DNA from: JAAFIM01 sp964467315
Lineage (GTDB): Bacteria; Bacteroidota; Bacteroidia; Chitinophagales; Saprospiraceae
Reading direction: 5' to 3'
NCBI GenBank assembly: GCA_964467315.1
Contig: CAYXSA010000005.1
Coordinates: forward strand, 1 to 64,000
DNA length: 64,000 bases
Shown here: positions 1-7,432 of the stretch, piece by piece
Layout of the letters: each line of letters starts with the position of its first letter
How positions within the stretch are numbered: position 1 is the stretch's first letter
Notes under the pieces: generated by a model
Told to the model about the DNA's origin: nothing
The model's database searches: none
What the model saw: only the letters and a program-made list of their open reading frames with translations
Translations under genes and position numbers: made by a program

Positions 1-161
1 GAAAAGTGAAAAGTGAAAAGTGAAAAGTGAAAAGTGAAAAGTGCATTTTTTTCGCCAAACTTACAAAATTTTGAGCACTTAGTTTTTTACAAATAACTGA
101 TAATCAATTATTTATACATCAAGTACGATATTTTTCACTTTTCACTTTTCACTTTTCACTT
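1..161. repeat. Inverted pair of heptamer arrays (GAAAAGT)6 / (TTTTCAC)4
   Basis: Bases 1-42 are six perfect GAAAAGT copies and 132-161 are four copies of the reverse complement. They flank about 90 bases of AT-rich DNA that contains the motif TGATAATCAATT (about 96-107). The right-hand array runs straight into the palindromic element at 172. The same heptamer recurs at 7085, 50100 and 50261. Confidence 0.9.
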
Positions 162-171
162 AACAAATTTG

Positions 172-288
172 GGGCGTGCCCGCCGCTTGCCCCCCGCCCG
201 CGCTCTGCGCGGTCGCCCCCGCAAATGCGGGGGGCGGCGGTCGGGCTATCCGAGCCGTAGCATGCTACGGCTCTACTATCCCTCACGC
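172..288 (+). repeat. Modular palindromic element, copy 1
   Basis: It starts GGGCGTG and ends TATCCCTCACGC. The first hairpin (GCCC-GCCGC ... GCGGC-GGTC-GGGC) has a long GC-rich tip. The second slot holds the palindrome AGCCGTAGCATGCTACGGCT. It lies 51 bases upstream of the next start codon. Confidence 0.85.
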
Positions 289-339
289 AATAAAACATTA
301 AAGCATTTACCTAACAAGATAGCAACTCCTCACGCTTCT

Positions 340-1449
340 ATGCTTAATTTTACTCAAGCTCGTCTAACGCGGCTCGTTTTACATCGGGTCGGCAATCGCA
401 ACCGCGAAGAAGGCACCAGGTCGGGCAAATCGGAAATCGCCTTGAGCGAGGATTTGCGGCTGACCCTACAAAATTATTTTCTCGGCTCTTTGCAAACGGA
501 GCGATTTTATCAGTTTGCGCACGATGTGCAGCTCGATATGAATGAGGCTTATGCCTATTGCAGCTACATTTTTGAGGAGCCCAAGGAGGCGTTTTATCCG
601 CAATCGCTCAACCTCATGCGGCATTTGTACGAGCAATCGACGCATACGAAAATACAAGCGGGCGAATTGTATGTTGCTTATTTTGAAGACTGCGTTTTAG
701 AAGATGAGTTGGTAGATGCTATCGGCATTTTCAAGGTAGAAACGAAGTCGCAATTTTTGCAGTTACGCGCACAGGAATTGCAGGCTGAAGACGGCAGCGA
801 ATGCGCCGAATACAGCTTGCAATGCTTAGAAGGCACACATTTGGGGAGTTTGGACAAAGGGGCTTTGATTTTGCGCACACAGCAAGAAGAGGGTTTCCGC
901 ATTGCCGCCGTAGATACCAAAGGCGCAGAAGCAAAGTACTGGTTAGAGGATTTTTTGCATGCGCTGCCCCTCGTCGATGATGCTTATCGGACGCGCGCCT
1001 ATCTGGATTTGTGCAAGGATTTCAGCAAAAAGGTGCTGGCGAAAAGCGATGACAAAACGGCGCAAGTAAATTTTGTCAATCGCTCCATCGACTATTTCGA
1101 GCAGCAAGAAGAATTTGATGAACGGAAGTTTGTAGATACCGTTTTTCAGGGCGCTGAAGAGTGGCGCGAAGATTTTACGGAGCATAAAGAAAAGTACCAA
1201 GCCCGCAATCCGCTGCCTGCCATTCGCTACAATGACGACGATGAGGGCTTTGAGGATTTGCATTTTTTCATCGCCCCGCAGGCGGTCAAAAGTGCCAAAA
1301 AAAGCTTCAAAAACAGCATTCAGCTCGATACGCAGATGGAAATAAAAATCCAATCTTCACAGGCGCAAGAAAGCGGCTGCATTGAGCGCGGCTACGACGA
1401 AGAGCGCGGAATGTTCTTTTACAAGCTCTTTTTTCGGGAAGAGAAATAG
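340..1449 (+). CDS. Nucleoid-associated protein (NdpA/YejK-like, PF04245 type)
   Basis: This 369-residue protein resembles the 37-kDa nucleoid-associated family, whose members bind the nucleoid. Exact roles are poorly defined, and bacteriophage Gp-type inhibition or DNA compaction have been proposed for relatives. It opens with a Leu-Asn-Phe start typical of Bacteroidota members, followed by a conserved core with SEDLRLTLQNYFLGSL near residues 37-52. The middle is rich in acidic residues (DDDEGFEDL). I chose the ATG at 340 because the open frame upstream (back to 169) only translates the palindromic repeat. No Shine-Dalgarno or clear TAnnTTTG promoter is visible between the repeat and the start. 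The assignment is from family resemblance, not a search. Confidence 0.75.
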   Translation: MLNFTQARLTRLVLHRVGNRNREEGTRSGKSEIALSEDLRLTLQNYFLGSLQTERFYQFAHDVQLDMNEAYAYCSYIFEEPKEAFYPQSLNLMRHLYEQSTHTKIQAGELYVAYFEDCVLEDELVDAIGIFKVETKSQFLQLRAQELQAEDGSECAEYSLQCLEGTHLGSLDKGALILRTQQEEGFRIAAVDTKGAEAKYWLEDFLHALPLVDDAYRTRAYLDLCKDFSKKVLAKSDDKTAQVNFVNRSIDYFEQQEEFDERKFVDTVFQGAEEWREDFTEHKEKYQARNPLPAIRYNDDDEGFEDLHFFIAPQAVKSAKKSFKNSIQLDTQMEIKIQSSQAQESGCIERGYDEERGMFFYKLFFREEK

Positions 1450-1522
1450 CGCAGAATTGGGTACCGCAGGCAAGGCACTACCGCGCTTGCCTGCGGATAC
1501 AGCAGCAAATAACATAAGCAAC

Positions 1523-1804
1523 TTAGCCCCCCGTCAAATACCGCAGCACCCTATCCCTTTGTGCTGGCGCTAAACTCATCTCTCCCTTTTCGACCAAAAT
1601 TAGCAGGCTGCTATCTATGCCTGTAGCGACAGAAAGCATTGATAATGATACATTTTGTCGCAATCTAAGCCGCCGTATATCCTCGCCTTGATGCACATTT
1701 TCAGTAGATAATTGACAACTATTTGCAGCGAAAGAAAGCACAAAAAAAATAACTACACACCAAAAAAATGGTTGCTTAGCGTTTTTTTTAGATTTTTTAT
1801 ACAT
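1523..1804 (-). CDS. Small membrane-anchored HTH (XRE-like) protein
   Basis: This 93-residue protein has a basic N-terminus (KKSKKNAK), then one hydrophobic segment at about residues 13-27 (WCVVIFFVLSFA), then a short XRE-type helix-turn-helix domain at residues 41-93 (IRRLRLRQNVSLSMLS...LILVEKGEMSLAPAQRDRVLRYL). The layout suggests an HTH domain displayed from the inner membrane or, less likely, a secreted one. The start at 1804 is preferred over the one at 1942, which would overlap the divergent gene. It is divergent from the S24 repressor with about 118 bases between. Its target is unknown. The hydrophobic stretch could also be a signal peptide, since a Cys follows it. Confidence 0.55.
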   Translation of the reverse strand: MYKKSKKNAKQPFFWCVVIFFVLSFAANSCQLSTENVHQGEDIRRLRLRQNVSLSMLSVATGIDSSLLILVEKGEMSLAPAQRDRVLRYLTGG

Positions 1805-1839
1805 ATTTTTTGCGAAATGGGCAAAATCTGCGGTTTTTA

Positions 1840-1872
1840 TTTGCAAAGCTATACATTTTTTATATACCTTTA
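1840..1872 (+). promoter_or_regulatory. Candidate promoter of the S24 repressor gene
   Basis: TTTG at 1840-1843, a 21-base spacer, then TACCTTTA at 1865-1872, one base off the Bacteroidota -7 consensus TAnnTTTG. It lies 50 bases upstream of the ATG at 1923. Confidence 0.4.
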
Positions 1873-1881
1873 TGTACATAA
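1870..1881. promoter_or_regulatory. Perfect 12-base palindrome, candidate operator
   Basis: TTATGTACATAA is a perfect palindrome overlapping the end of the candidate -7 box and lying 41 bases before the repressor start. This is a natural position for autorepression by the XRE/S24 protein. The operator role is inferred. Confidence 0.4.
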
Positions 1882-1922
1882 GGCATTCATTATCAATCAA
1901 CACAAACATTTTGTTGTTTATC

Positions 1923-2705
1923 ATGGAAAAGAAAAAGCGCACCTACAAGACGAAAAAAACTACTGCCGAACAAATGGGCGAAACACTCGAAAAAATCAGC
2001 AATCCCGTTATCAATGAGCGGTTTACAGATTTGTTTAAAGTCCTTCGCGAGCGCGGCTTAGTCAAAAATAAATCCCGCCTCGCCGAAAAATTGGGCACTT
2101 ACAACCATGTCATCAACAATATCATCAAAAAGGAGCGCAATCTAACGATTGAACAAATTCATAAGATGGTCTCCCTCTACGACGTAAATGTAAACTACCT
2201 TTTCGGGCGTAGCGATGTGATGTTTGGCAACGATACGGAAGCCGATATCGAAGAAAAAGTATTGCGCATCACCGAAAAAATCGTAGAAGGTCGCAATAAT
2301 ATCGTACTCGTGCCGCATAAAGCTACCGCAGGTTATGCCACCTCCGTCGGCAATGCCGCTTATATGGAGCAATTCCAGCGCTTTTCTGTGCCCAATCTCG
2401 ACGGGCAGCTTATCGCCTTCGAAATCAGCGGCGATAGCATGATGCCCTATATCACCAATGGCGATTTTGTCGTTTGCGAGCCCTTAGAGCGCGGCGAACC
2501 CCTCAAAGATAATAGCGTCTATGTCGTCGTTACCGATACCGTCGTAGCCAAACGCATCCAACAGGTCAAAGTCAATAACGAACTCAGCCGCCTGCGCCTC
2601 ATCTCCGACAACGCCCCAACTTATATGCCTTATGAGGTCGAATTGGAGGAAGTCCAACAAATTCTGCGCGTAAAAGCCCGCCTCACCAATCACGGCATCG
2701 CCTAA
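1923..2705 (+). CDS. XRE-family repressor with S24 LexA/CI-type peptidase domain
   Basis: This 260-residue transcription regulator has an N-terminal helix-turn-helix domain (residues about 32-95, with RLAEKLGTYNHVINNIIKKERN) and a C-terminal S24 domain. The expected self-cleavage site Ala136-Gly137 is visible (KATAGYAT). The nucleophile Ser172 (SGDSMMP) and general base Lys210 (VVAKRI) are present, so the catalytic dyad is intact. In LexA and CI relatives, RecA filaments or another stress signal trigger cleavage and derepression. The first 25 residues are Lys/Thr-rich and lack a clear domain. The ATG at 1923 was chosen because the upstream in-frame start would add a hydrophobic leader. No phage genes surround it, so it is more likely a host regulator than a prophage repressor. 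Confidence 0.85.
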   Translation: MEKKKRTYKTKKTTAEQMGETLEKISNPVINERFTDLFKVLRERGLVKNKSRLAEKLGTYNHVINNIIKKERNLTIEQIHKMVSLYDVNVNYLFGRSDVMFGNDTEADIEEKVLRITEKIVEGRNNIVLVPHKATAGYATSVGNAAYMEQFQRFSVPNLDGQLIAFEISGDSMMPYITNGDFVVCEPLERGEPLKDNSVYVVVTDTVVAKRIQQVKVNNELSRLRLISDNAPTYMPYEVELEEVQQILRVKARLTNHGIA

Positions 2706-2722
2706 AAAAGTGCTTTTTTTGG

Positions 2723-2854
2723 GGGCGTGCCCCTGCTCCCCCGTGCGCAAAGGCGCACGGAGCCGTAGCATGCTACGGCTCTACGGGTCGCAGGGTCGGG
2801 CTATGCGCTGCATCAGCCGCCTGTGGCGGCTGGTTCCGCTTCTATCCCTCACGC
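2723..2854 (+). repeat. Modular palindromic element, copy 2
   Basis: It begins 17 bases after the repressor stop. The first hairpin (CCCTGC ... GCAGGG) carries the palindrome AGCCGTAGCATGCTACGGCT at its tip, and the second slot is the GCTGCATCA...GGTTCCGC type. A further small palindrome (CAGACAC/GTCTG) follows at about 2870-2890. Confidence 0.8.
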
Positions 2855-2915
2855 TTGCCGCTACGCGGTGGGCAGACACCTAGGTCTGCCCCCATTGCCG
2901 TCAACTTAGTAGTTT

Positions 2916-3042
2916 CTAAACCCAACCCCTCCCTTCTACTAATGGAAGGGAGGCGTGATGGTCATAAATAATTGATAATCAATTTTTTATACGTACCACT
3001 TCCCCTCCCTTTGAAAAAGGGAGGGGTTAGGGGTGGGTTTAG
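2916..3042. repeat. MITE-like inverted repeat (CTAAACCC...GGGTTTAG)
   Basis: The left end reads CTAAACCCAACCCCTCCCTT and the right end is its near reverse complement (AAGGGAGGGGTTAG then GGTGGGTTTAG), with inner hairpins at both ends and an AT-rich core. The core holds TTGATAATCAATT and TTTATAC, also seen near base 96. Such CCCCTCCC hairpins are dispersed in many Bacteroidota genomes, from general knowledge. Together with copy 2 it fills most of the 448-base gap before the next gene. Confidence 0.7.
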
Positions 3043-3076
3043 CCCAAAGTACAAACATCGCAGCGTAAAAACCATT

Positions 3077-3148
3077 CGCTTCGCGTTAACTTCGTTTTCA
3101 TAACTCGCTTCGCGTTAACTTCGTTTTCGTAACTCGTAACTCGTAACT
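3077..3148 (+). repeat. 29-base tandem repeat leading into a GTAACTC array
   Basis: Two 29-base units (3077-3105 and 3106-3134, differing at one base) are followed by two CGTAACT heptamers to 3148. The array ends 5 bases before the GTG start at 3154. A reverse-complement piece of the 29-base unit occurs at about 55994-56017. Confidence 0.8.
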
Positions 3149-3153
3149 CTACT

Positions 3154-3612
3154 GTGCGTCTACAACTGCCGCTTTTGTCTTTGCAGGGGCAACTACAGTA
3201 CAGCGAGCGCGAAGGTCGGCGATATTTGTGGGATAGATGGCGACGAAAATACGTGCTGCCGCAGCCAGAAGAACTGGTGCGGCAGCTTTTGTTGTTGTAT
3301 CTGGTGGAGCAAGCGCAGTACCCTGCGGCGCGGCTTGCGGTGGAGCGTTCGCTAAAGATAAATGGATTGCAACGTCGATTTGATGCGCTTTTTTACGATG
3401 CCAATTTTTCGCCCCTGCTCTTGATTGAGTGTAAAGCACCCGAAGTGCCGATAAATTCGGCAGTTTTCGAGCAGATAGCCCAGTATAATTCGCTGCTGCG
3501 GGTGCCGTATTTATTGGTAAGCAATGGGGTAGAAACTTATTTTTTATCCTGGCAACTCGAAGAAAGACAGTTTTTGATGCTGTCTAAATTGCCCGCTTAT
3601 TTGGAATTGTGA
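3154..3612 (+). CDS. Stand-alone HsdR N-terminal-like (PD-(D/E)xK fold) protein
   Basis: This 152-residue protein resembles the N-terminal nuclease domain of type I restriction R subunits (HSDR_N_2 type), found as a short solo gene across Bacteroidota. The signature RRKYV...PEELVRQ is at residues 30-44, followed by the putative catalytic set Asp77, Glu92 and Lys94 (ECK) and the conserved QIAQYN at 107-112. No HsdM, HsdS or helicase motor is nearby, so it is not a working type I system. Its true role is unknown. The only usable start is GTG at 3154, because a stop at 3130 closes the frame upstream. That leaves the start codon directly after the heptamer array. Confidence 0.7.
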   Translation: MRLQLPLLSLQGQLQYSEREGRRYLWDRWRRKYVLPQPEELVRQLLLLYLVEQAQYPAARLAVERSLKINGLQRRFDALFYDANFSPLLLIECKAPEVPINSAVFEQIAQYNSLLRVPYLLVSNGVETYFLSWQLEERQFLMLSKLPAYLEL

Positions 3613-3626
3613 TGGGTCTTCGTAGG

Positions 3627-3773
3627 CTGCCCGCGCCCGCCCTTTGCGGGCGCGGGGCGTTTTTTGCGTGAGGGATAGTAGGGGCGAATCAACATTCGCC
3701 CCATCTGGGGCGATGGTGAAACGCCCCGAATAGCCCGACCGCCTGCCCCTTTTTGGGCAGGCGGGCACGCCCC
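3627..3773 (-). repeat. Modular palindromic element, copy 3, with GC hairpin
   Basis: A GC hairpin with a CCTTTG loop (3627-3657) is followed by the core from GCGTGAGGG (3666) to CACGCCC (3773). The second slot is the GGGCGAATGTTGATTCGCCC type. Its GGGCGTG end is 12 bases from the stop codon of the carrier gene. Confidence 0.85.
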
Positions 3774-3785
3774 AAATAAAAAAAC

Positions 3786-4655
3786 TTAGACGCTGGCAGT
3801 ATCCTCTTTTTGCACGCCGCGACTGACGATGAAGCCAAAAATTGCCGCCGTGAAAAACATGATAAGCGAATAAATAGAAGGCGGAATCGACATTTCGGAG
3901 TTTTCGAGCACGTTGGTAGCGATGTAAATGGCGAGCGTACCGTTGTGAATGGCGACTTCCATGCTGATGGCGATTGCCTGCTTTTTGGGAATGCGCACGA
4001 GGAGCGGTATGACAAAACCGACGGCGATGCTTGCCAGATTGAACGCCAGTGCCGAAAGACCGACGGAGGCGAATGCATCGGCGATAATAGCGCGCTCTTT
4101 GACTATCATCAGCACGATGATGGCGAGCAGCAAAACGGCGGAAATAATGCGCACGGGCTTTTCCATCTTTTGCGCGAAAGCATCGTTTTTGCTTTTGATG
4201 AGCATACCCAAGCCCACAGGCAAGAGGACGATGGCGAAGACTTCCAGCACTTTGGCGACCTGCAAACCGACCTGCGTAGTATCGCCTGCCATGAAATAAT
4301 TGAGCGAAAAATTGACGATAAGCGGCAGCATAAAGACGCTCAAAACGCTATTTACGGCTGTCAACGTGATGTTTAGCGCTACGTCGCCATGCGAAAGATG
4401 GCTAAAAAGATTGGCTGTAGCGCCCCCTGGCGAAGCCGCCAAGAGCATCAAACCCACTGCCAATACGGGCGGCAGCCCAAAAGCTACCGCGATACCCAAG
4501 CAGGCAGCAGGCAAAATAAGCATCTGACAAATTAAGCCGACTAAGATGGCTTTAGGAAATTGTACGACGCGGCGAAAATCCGCCAGCGTGAGCGACAAGC
4601 CCAAACCTAACATAATAATGCCGAGTGCAACGGCAAGCGCGAGAGTAGCCCCCAT
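3786..4655 (-). CDS. Bile acid:sodium symporter family (BASS/SBF) carrier
   Basis: This 289-residue inner-membrane protein has about nine to ten hydrophobic segments spread along its length. Family marks are the ASPGGATANLF motif (around residue 74-84) and the later AIHNGTLAI motif (around residue 236-244), where SBF proteins bind sodium and substrate. Bacterial members move sodium together with organic anions such as bile acids, pantoate or other acids; the substrate here cannot be told. Length is typical. Start codon ATG at 4655 lies 2 bases from a GTAACTC heptamer array, so the translation start has no room for a Shine-Dalgarno site. recG is upstream on the same strand, 124 bases away, so the two could be co-transcribed. 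Confidence 0.85.
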   Translation of the reverse strand: MGATLALAVALGIIMLGLGLSLTLADFRRVVQFPKAILVGLICQMLILPAACLGIAVAFGLPPVLAVGLMLLAASPGGATANLFSHLSHGDVALNITLTAVNSVLSVFMLPLIVNFSLNYFMAGDTTQVGLQVAKVLEVFAIVLLPVGLGMLIKSKNDAFAQKMEKPVRIISAVLLLAIIVLMIVKERAIIADAFASVGLSALAFNLASIAVGFVIPLLVRIPKKQAIAISMEVAIHNGTLAIYIATNVLENSEMSIPPSIYSLIMFFTAAIFGFIVSRGVQKEDTASV

Positions 4656-4657
4656 AT

Positions 4658-4685
4658 GAGTTACGAGTTATGAGTTACGAGTTAC
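4658..4685. repeat. GAGTTAC heptamer array (4 units) at a start codon
   Basis: Four units (second is GAGTTAT). On the gene strand it reads GTAACTC towards the carrier start, ending 2 bases before the ATG. The gap to recG also holds ACTTGATGCTTGATACC (about 4738-4754), a similar degenerate 7-base repeat. Confidence 0.85.
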
Positions 4686-4779
4686 GAGAATAAAGCCCCA
4701 AAATAAAAAGAATCCCCAACATACCAAACACCAGGATACTTGATGCTTGATACCTTGCCAGAAAGCACATCACCAGCCT

Positions 4780-6924
4780 TTAGCTAATTTTCGCAAACTC
4801 CGTTTCATCGCGCTGCCTGTCTAAGGTCTGTTGTATGATGTGGTGGTCGCTTTCTTGCAGCATGGGGTCTTTTTCGAGTATTTCTTCGGCTACGCCGCGC
4901 GCCAAGTGCATGAGTTCGGCATCGCGCACGAGGTCGGCAACGCGCAAGTTGAGCACGCCCGATTGTTGTGTGCCTTCGATATTGCCTGGGCCTCGCAGCT
5001 TGAGGTCGGCTTCGGAGATGTAAAAACCGTCGGTGCTTTCGCACATGGTTTGCATGCGAAATTTGCCATCTTCGGAGAGTTTGAAGCTGGTCATTAGCAC
5101 GCAATGCGCCTCTCCCCCACCGCGTCCGACGCGTCCGCGCAATTGGTGAAGTTGCGCGAGTCCGAAGCGCTCGGCGTTTTCGATAATCATCACGGTGGCA
5201 TTGGGCACATTTACGCCGACCTCGATGACGGTGGTAGCGACCATGATATGCGTTTCTCCCTTTACGAAGCGCTGCATTTCGTATTCCTTATTTTCTGCGC
5301 TAAGCTTGCCGTGTACGATGCTAATTTGGTATTTGGGCTGGGGAAATTCGCGGGCGATGGCTTCTGCGCCTTGAGTGAGATTATTGACTTCTGCCAGCAT
5401 TTCGGCTTCCGATTCGTCGATAAGCGGATAGACGATATAGACCTGCCTGCCGCGTGCAATTTCTTCCTTCATCAGCCCAAAGACCCAAAGGCGTTGGCTT
5501 TCGTACTTATGATAGGTGCGTATGGGTATGCGTCCAGGCGGCAGCTCGTCGATAACGGAAACGTCCAAATCACCGTAGACCGTCATAGCCAGCGTGCGCG
5601 GTATGGGTGTGGCGGTCATAACGAGTATATGCGGCGGGGCAAGGGGGTTTTTCTCCCACATTTTAGCACGTTGGGCTACGCCAAATCGGTGCTGCTCGTC
5701 GATGATTGCTAAACCTAAATTTTTGAATAGCACGCTGCTTTCGAGTACGGCATGTGTGCCGATGAGTATATCGACCTGCCCCGTTTCGGCGGCTTTGAGC
5801 ATATTTTTGCGCAGGCGGCTTTTGATGCTGCCCGTTAAAATGCCCACTTTCAGCCCGATAGCGTGCGCCATAGGGGTAATGGATTGAAAATGTTGCTGCG
5901 CAAGTATTTCGGTGGGGGCGATAAGCGCGGCTTGATAGCCATTGTCAATCGCCATGAGCATCGCCATAAAAGCGACTACGGTTTTTCCGCTGCCTACATC
6001 GCCTTGCAAAAGCCTATTCATCTGCTGTCCGCTACCCAAGTCGCGGCGTATCTCCCGCAGTACCCGCTTTTGCGCGCCCGTGAGGTCGAATTGCAAACCC
6101 GTCTGATAAAAGGTATTGAAGTAGCTGCCGATGCTGTTGAAGGGCAAGCCTGGTATACCCGCCTGTCGGACGACCTTGCTTTTGAGGACTTTGAATTGCA
6201 GGTAAAACAGCTCCTCAAATTTTAGCCGTCGGCGCGCTTGGTGTAGCTGCTCCTGATTTTGGGGAAAATGCAGGCGCAAAATCGCTTCGTATCTCGGCAT
6301 GAAACCGAAATGTTTTACGATGGCTTCTGCGGGCAGGGTTTCCTCCAATTCTTGTCGGCGCGGGTGCACCTTTTCAAAGAGGGCGCGTACAACTTTGCTA
6401 ATGCCCTTGCTATCAAGTCCGACGCTCTCCAATTCTTTGGGGCAGTAGTACACGGGGCTAAAGGAAGAGGGTGGGCGGGCTGCTTGCGCGCCTTGCGGGG
6501 TATAGACGGCATCTATTTCGGGGTGCACGAAGCTTACGCGATGATTGAAAATATCGGGTTTTCCGTAAATAATGTACTCGCTACCGATATGCAGCCACTT
6601 CGTTAGGGTCGTCAAGCCTTTGAAAAATACCAAGTCTACGCTGCTGGTCTGGTCGCGGAACACCGCTATAATCCGCTTTTTTCTGCCCTCGCCCTGCTCT
6701 TCGATGCTGCGCACTACGCCCCGAATCTGATAAAATTCCTCGTCCGAAGCCACCTCTGCCGCCGTATGAAAGCGCGTTTTATCCACATACCGAAAGGGAT
6801 AGTATTCGAGCAGTTGCCGAAAAGTATAGATATTCAGGGCATTTAGCCCCTTTGCGCGGTAAGCGCCCACGCCTTTGATAAACTCAACACTCGAATCGAA
6901 AATGTTTTTAGATTTTTGCTCCAT
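4780..6924 (-). CDS. recG: ATP-dependent DNA helicase RecG
   Basis: This 714-residue cytoplasmic branch-migration helicase remodels stalled replication forks and Holliday junctions. The N-terminal wedge/OB domain is at about residues 60-155 (FYQIRGVVRSI...DLVFFKG). The motor follows, with Walker A GDVGSGKT at 308-315, the DEQH box at 409-412 (IIDEQHRFGV), motif III TATPIPRTLA, and the C-terminal helicase motif QLRGRVGRG. Length matches the family. The ATG at 6924 was chosen because upstream codons translate repeats and the promoter. A strong Bacteroidota-type promoter lies just upstream. Downstream on the same strand is the BASS carrier. Confidence 0.97.
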   Translation of the reverse strand: MEQKSKNIFDSSVEFIKGVGAYRAKGLNALNIYTFRQLLEYYPFRYVDKTRFHTAAEVASDEEFYQIRGVVRSIEEQGEGRKKRIIAVFRDQTSSVDLVFFKGLTTLTKWLHIGSEYIIYGKPDIFNHRVSFVHPEIDAVYTPQGAQAARPPSSFSPVYYCPKELESVGLDSKGISKVVRALFEKVHPRRQELEETLPAEAIVKHFGFMPRYEAILRLHFPQNQEQLHQARRRLKFEELFYLQFKVLKSKVVRQAGIPGLPFNSIGSYFNTFYQTGLQFDLTGAQKRVLREIRRDLGSGQQMNRLLQGDVGSGKTVVAFMAMLMAIDNGYQAALIAPTEILAQQHFQSITPMAHAIGLKVGILTGSIKSRLRKNMLKAAETGQVDILIGTHAVLESSVLFKNLGLAIIDEQHRFGVAQRAKMWEKNPLAPPHILVMTATPIPRTLAMTVYGDLDVSVIDELPPGRIPIRTYHKYESQRLWVFGLMKEEIARGRQVYIVYPLIDESEAEMLAEVNNLTQGAEAIAREFPQPKYQISIVHGKLSAENKEYEMQRFVKGETHIMVATTVIEVGVNVPNATVMIIENAERFGLAQLHQLRGRVGRGGGEAHCVLMTSFKLSEDGKFRMQTMCESTDGFYISEADLKLRGPGNIEGTQQSGVLNLRVADLVRDAELMHLARGVAEEILEKDPMLQESDHHIIQQTLDRQRDETEFAKIS

Positions 6925-6953
6925 CGTCTCGGAATTTAGCGACTTATAGAGCG

Positions 6954-6985
6954 CAAAAATACAAAAAAAAGTTACGAATGACAAA
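6954..6985 (-). promoter_or_regulatory. Candidate recG promoter (TTTG-N20-TATTTTTG)
   Basis: On the minus strand, -33 TTTG (6985-6982) and -7 TATTTTTG (6961-6954) are separated by 20 bases, a full match to the Bacteroidota consensus. The -33 box is formed by a variant heptamer (GACAAAT) of the adjacent GACGAAT array. Confidence 0.65.
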
Positions 6986-7001
6986 TGACGAATGACGAAT
7001 G
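6971..7001. repeat. GACGAAT heptamer array
   Basis: Four degenerate units (GTTACGAAT, GACAAAT, GACGAAT, GACGAAT). Read towards recG the strand is GTCATTC-like. It overlaps the recG -33 box. Confidence 0.8.
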
Positions 7002-7084
7002 TCGTGCTTTGGGTATAGGTACTATGCCGCCTTGCGGCGGCAGTGGTAGCAAGTACTATTACTATGCGTTCTTTTCGCTGCGCC

Positions 7085-7140
7085 TTTTCACTTTTCACTT
7101 TTCACTTTTCACTTTTCACTTTTCACTTTTCACTTTTCTT
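7085..7140. repeat. TTTTCAC heptamer array (8 units)
   Basis: Seven perfect TTTTCAC copies plus one variant. The array ends directly at the first base of the palindromic element at 7141. Confidence 0.95.
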
Positions 7141-7423
7141 GGGCGTGTCGGCGCTCCTTAAAGGTCGCGCCGTCGGGCTATTTGAGCCGTGCAGCACGGC
7201 TGTGTACAGCCGTTGCATGCAACGGCTCTACATATCCCTCACGCGAATTTTGCGCCCCGCCCGCAAAGGGCGGGCGGGGCAGGTTTATTGTTTGTTTTGC
7301 GTGAGCGGGTGTAGGGGCGCGCGTAGCGCGGTGTAGGGGCAGCCCTTGTGGCTGCCCTACACTGTAACCCCGAAACACGCGACCGCCGCCGCGCCCCTTT
7401 GGCGCTGGGCGGCGGGCACGCCC
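7141..7423. repeat. Inverted pair of modular palindromic elements, copies 4a/4b
   Basis: The forward copy is 7141-7244. A GC hairpin with an AAAGGG loop (about 7254-7280) follows, then a reverse, partly degenerate copy 7299-7423. The reverse copy contains a palindrome TGTAGGGGCAGC...GCTGCCCTACA (about 7331-7361). Its outer end is 10 bases from the stop of the decayed TonB gene. Confidence 0.8.
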
Positions 7424-7432
7424 AAAAAAAGC

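Noticed and set aside
1..161. Regular short repeats that might suggest a CRISPR array.
   Set aside because: Units are 7 bases, directly tandem, with no spacers, and no cas genes are present.
169..339. N-terminal extension of the nucleoid-associated protein starting at TTG 169.
   Set aside because: Those 57 residues translate a palindromic element copy; the family N-terminus begins at the ATG at 340.
1636..1654. Fur-box-like ATTGATAATGATACATT.
   Set aside because: It lies inside the coding sequence of the small HTH gene and matches the consensus only partly; no iron genes are adjacent.
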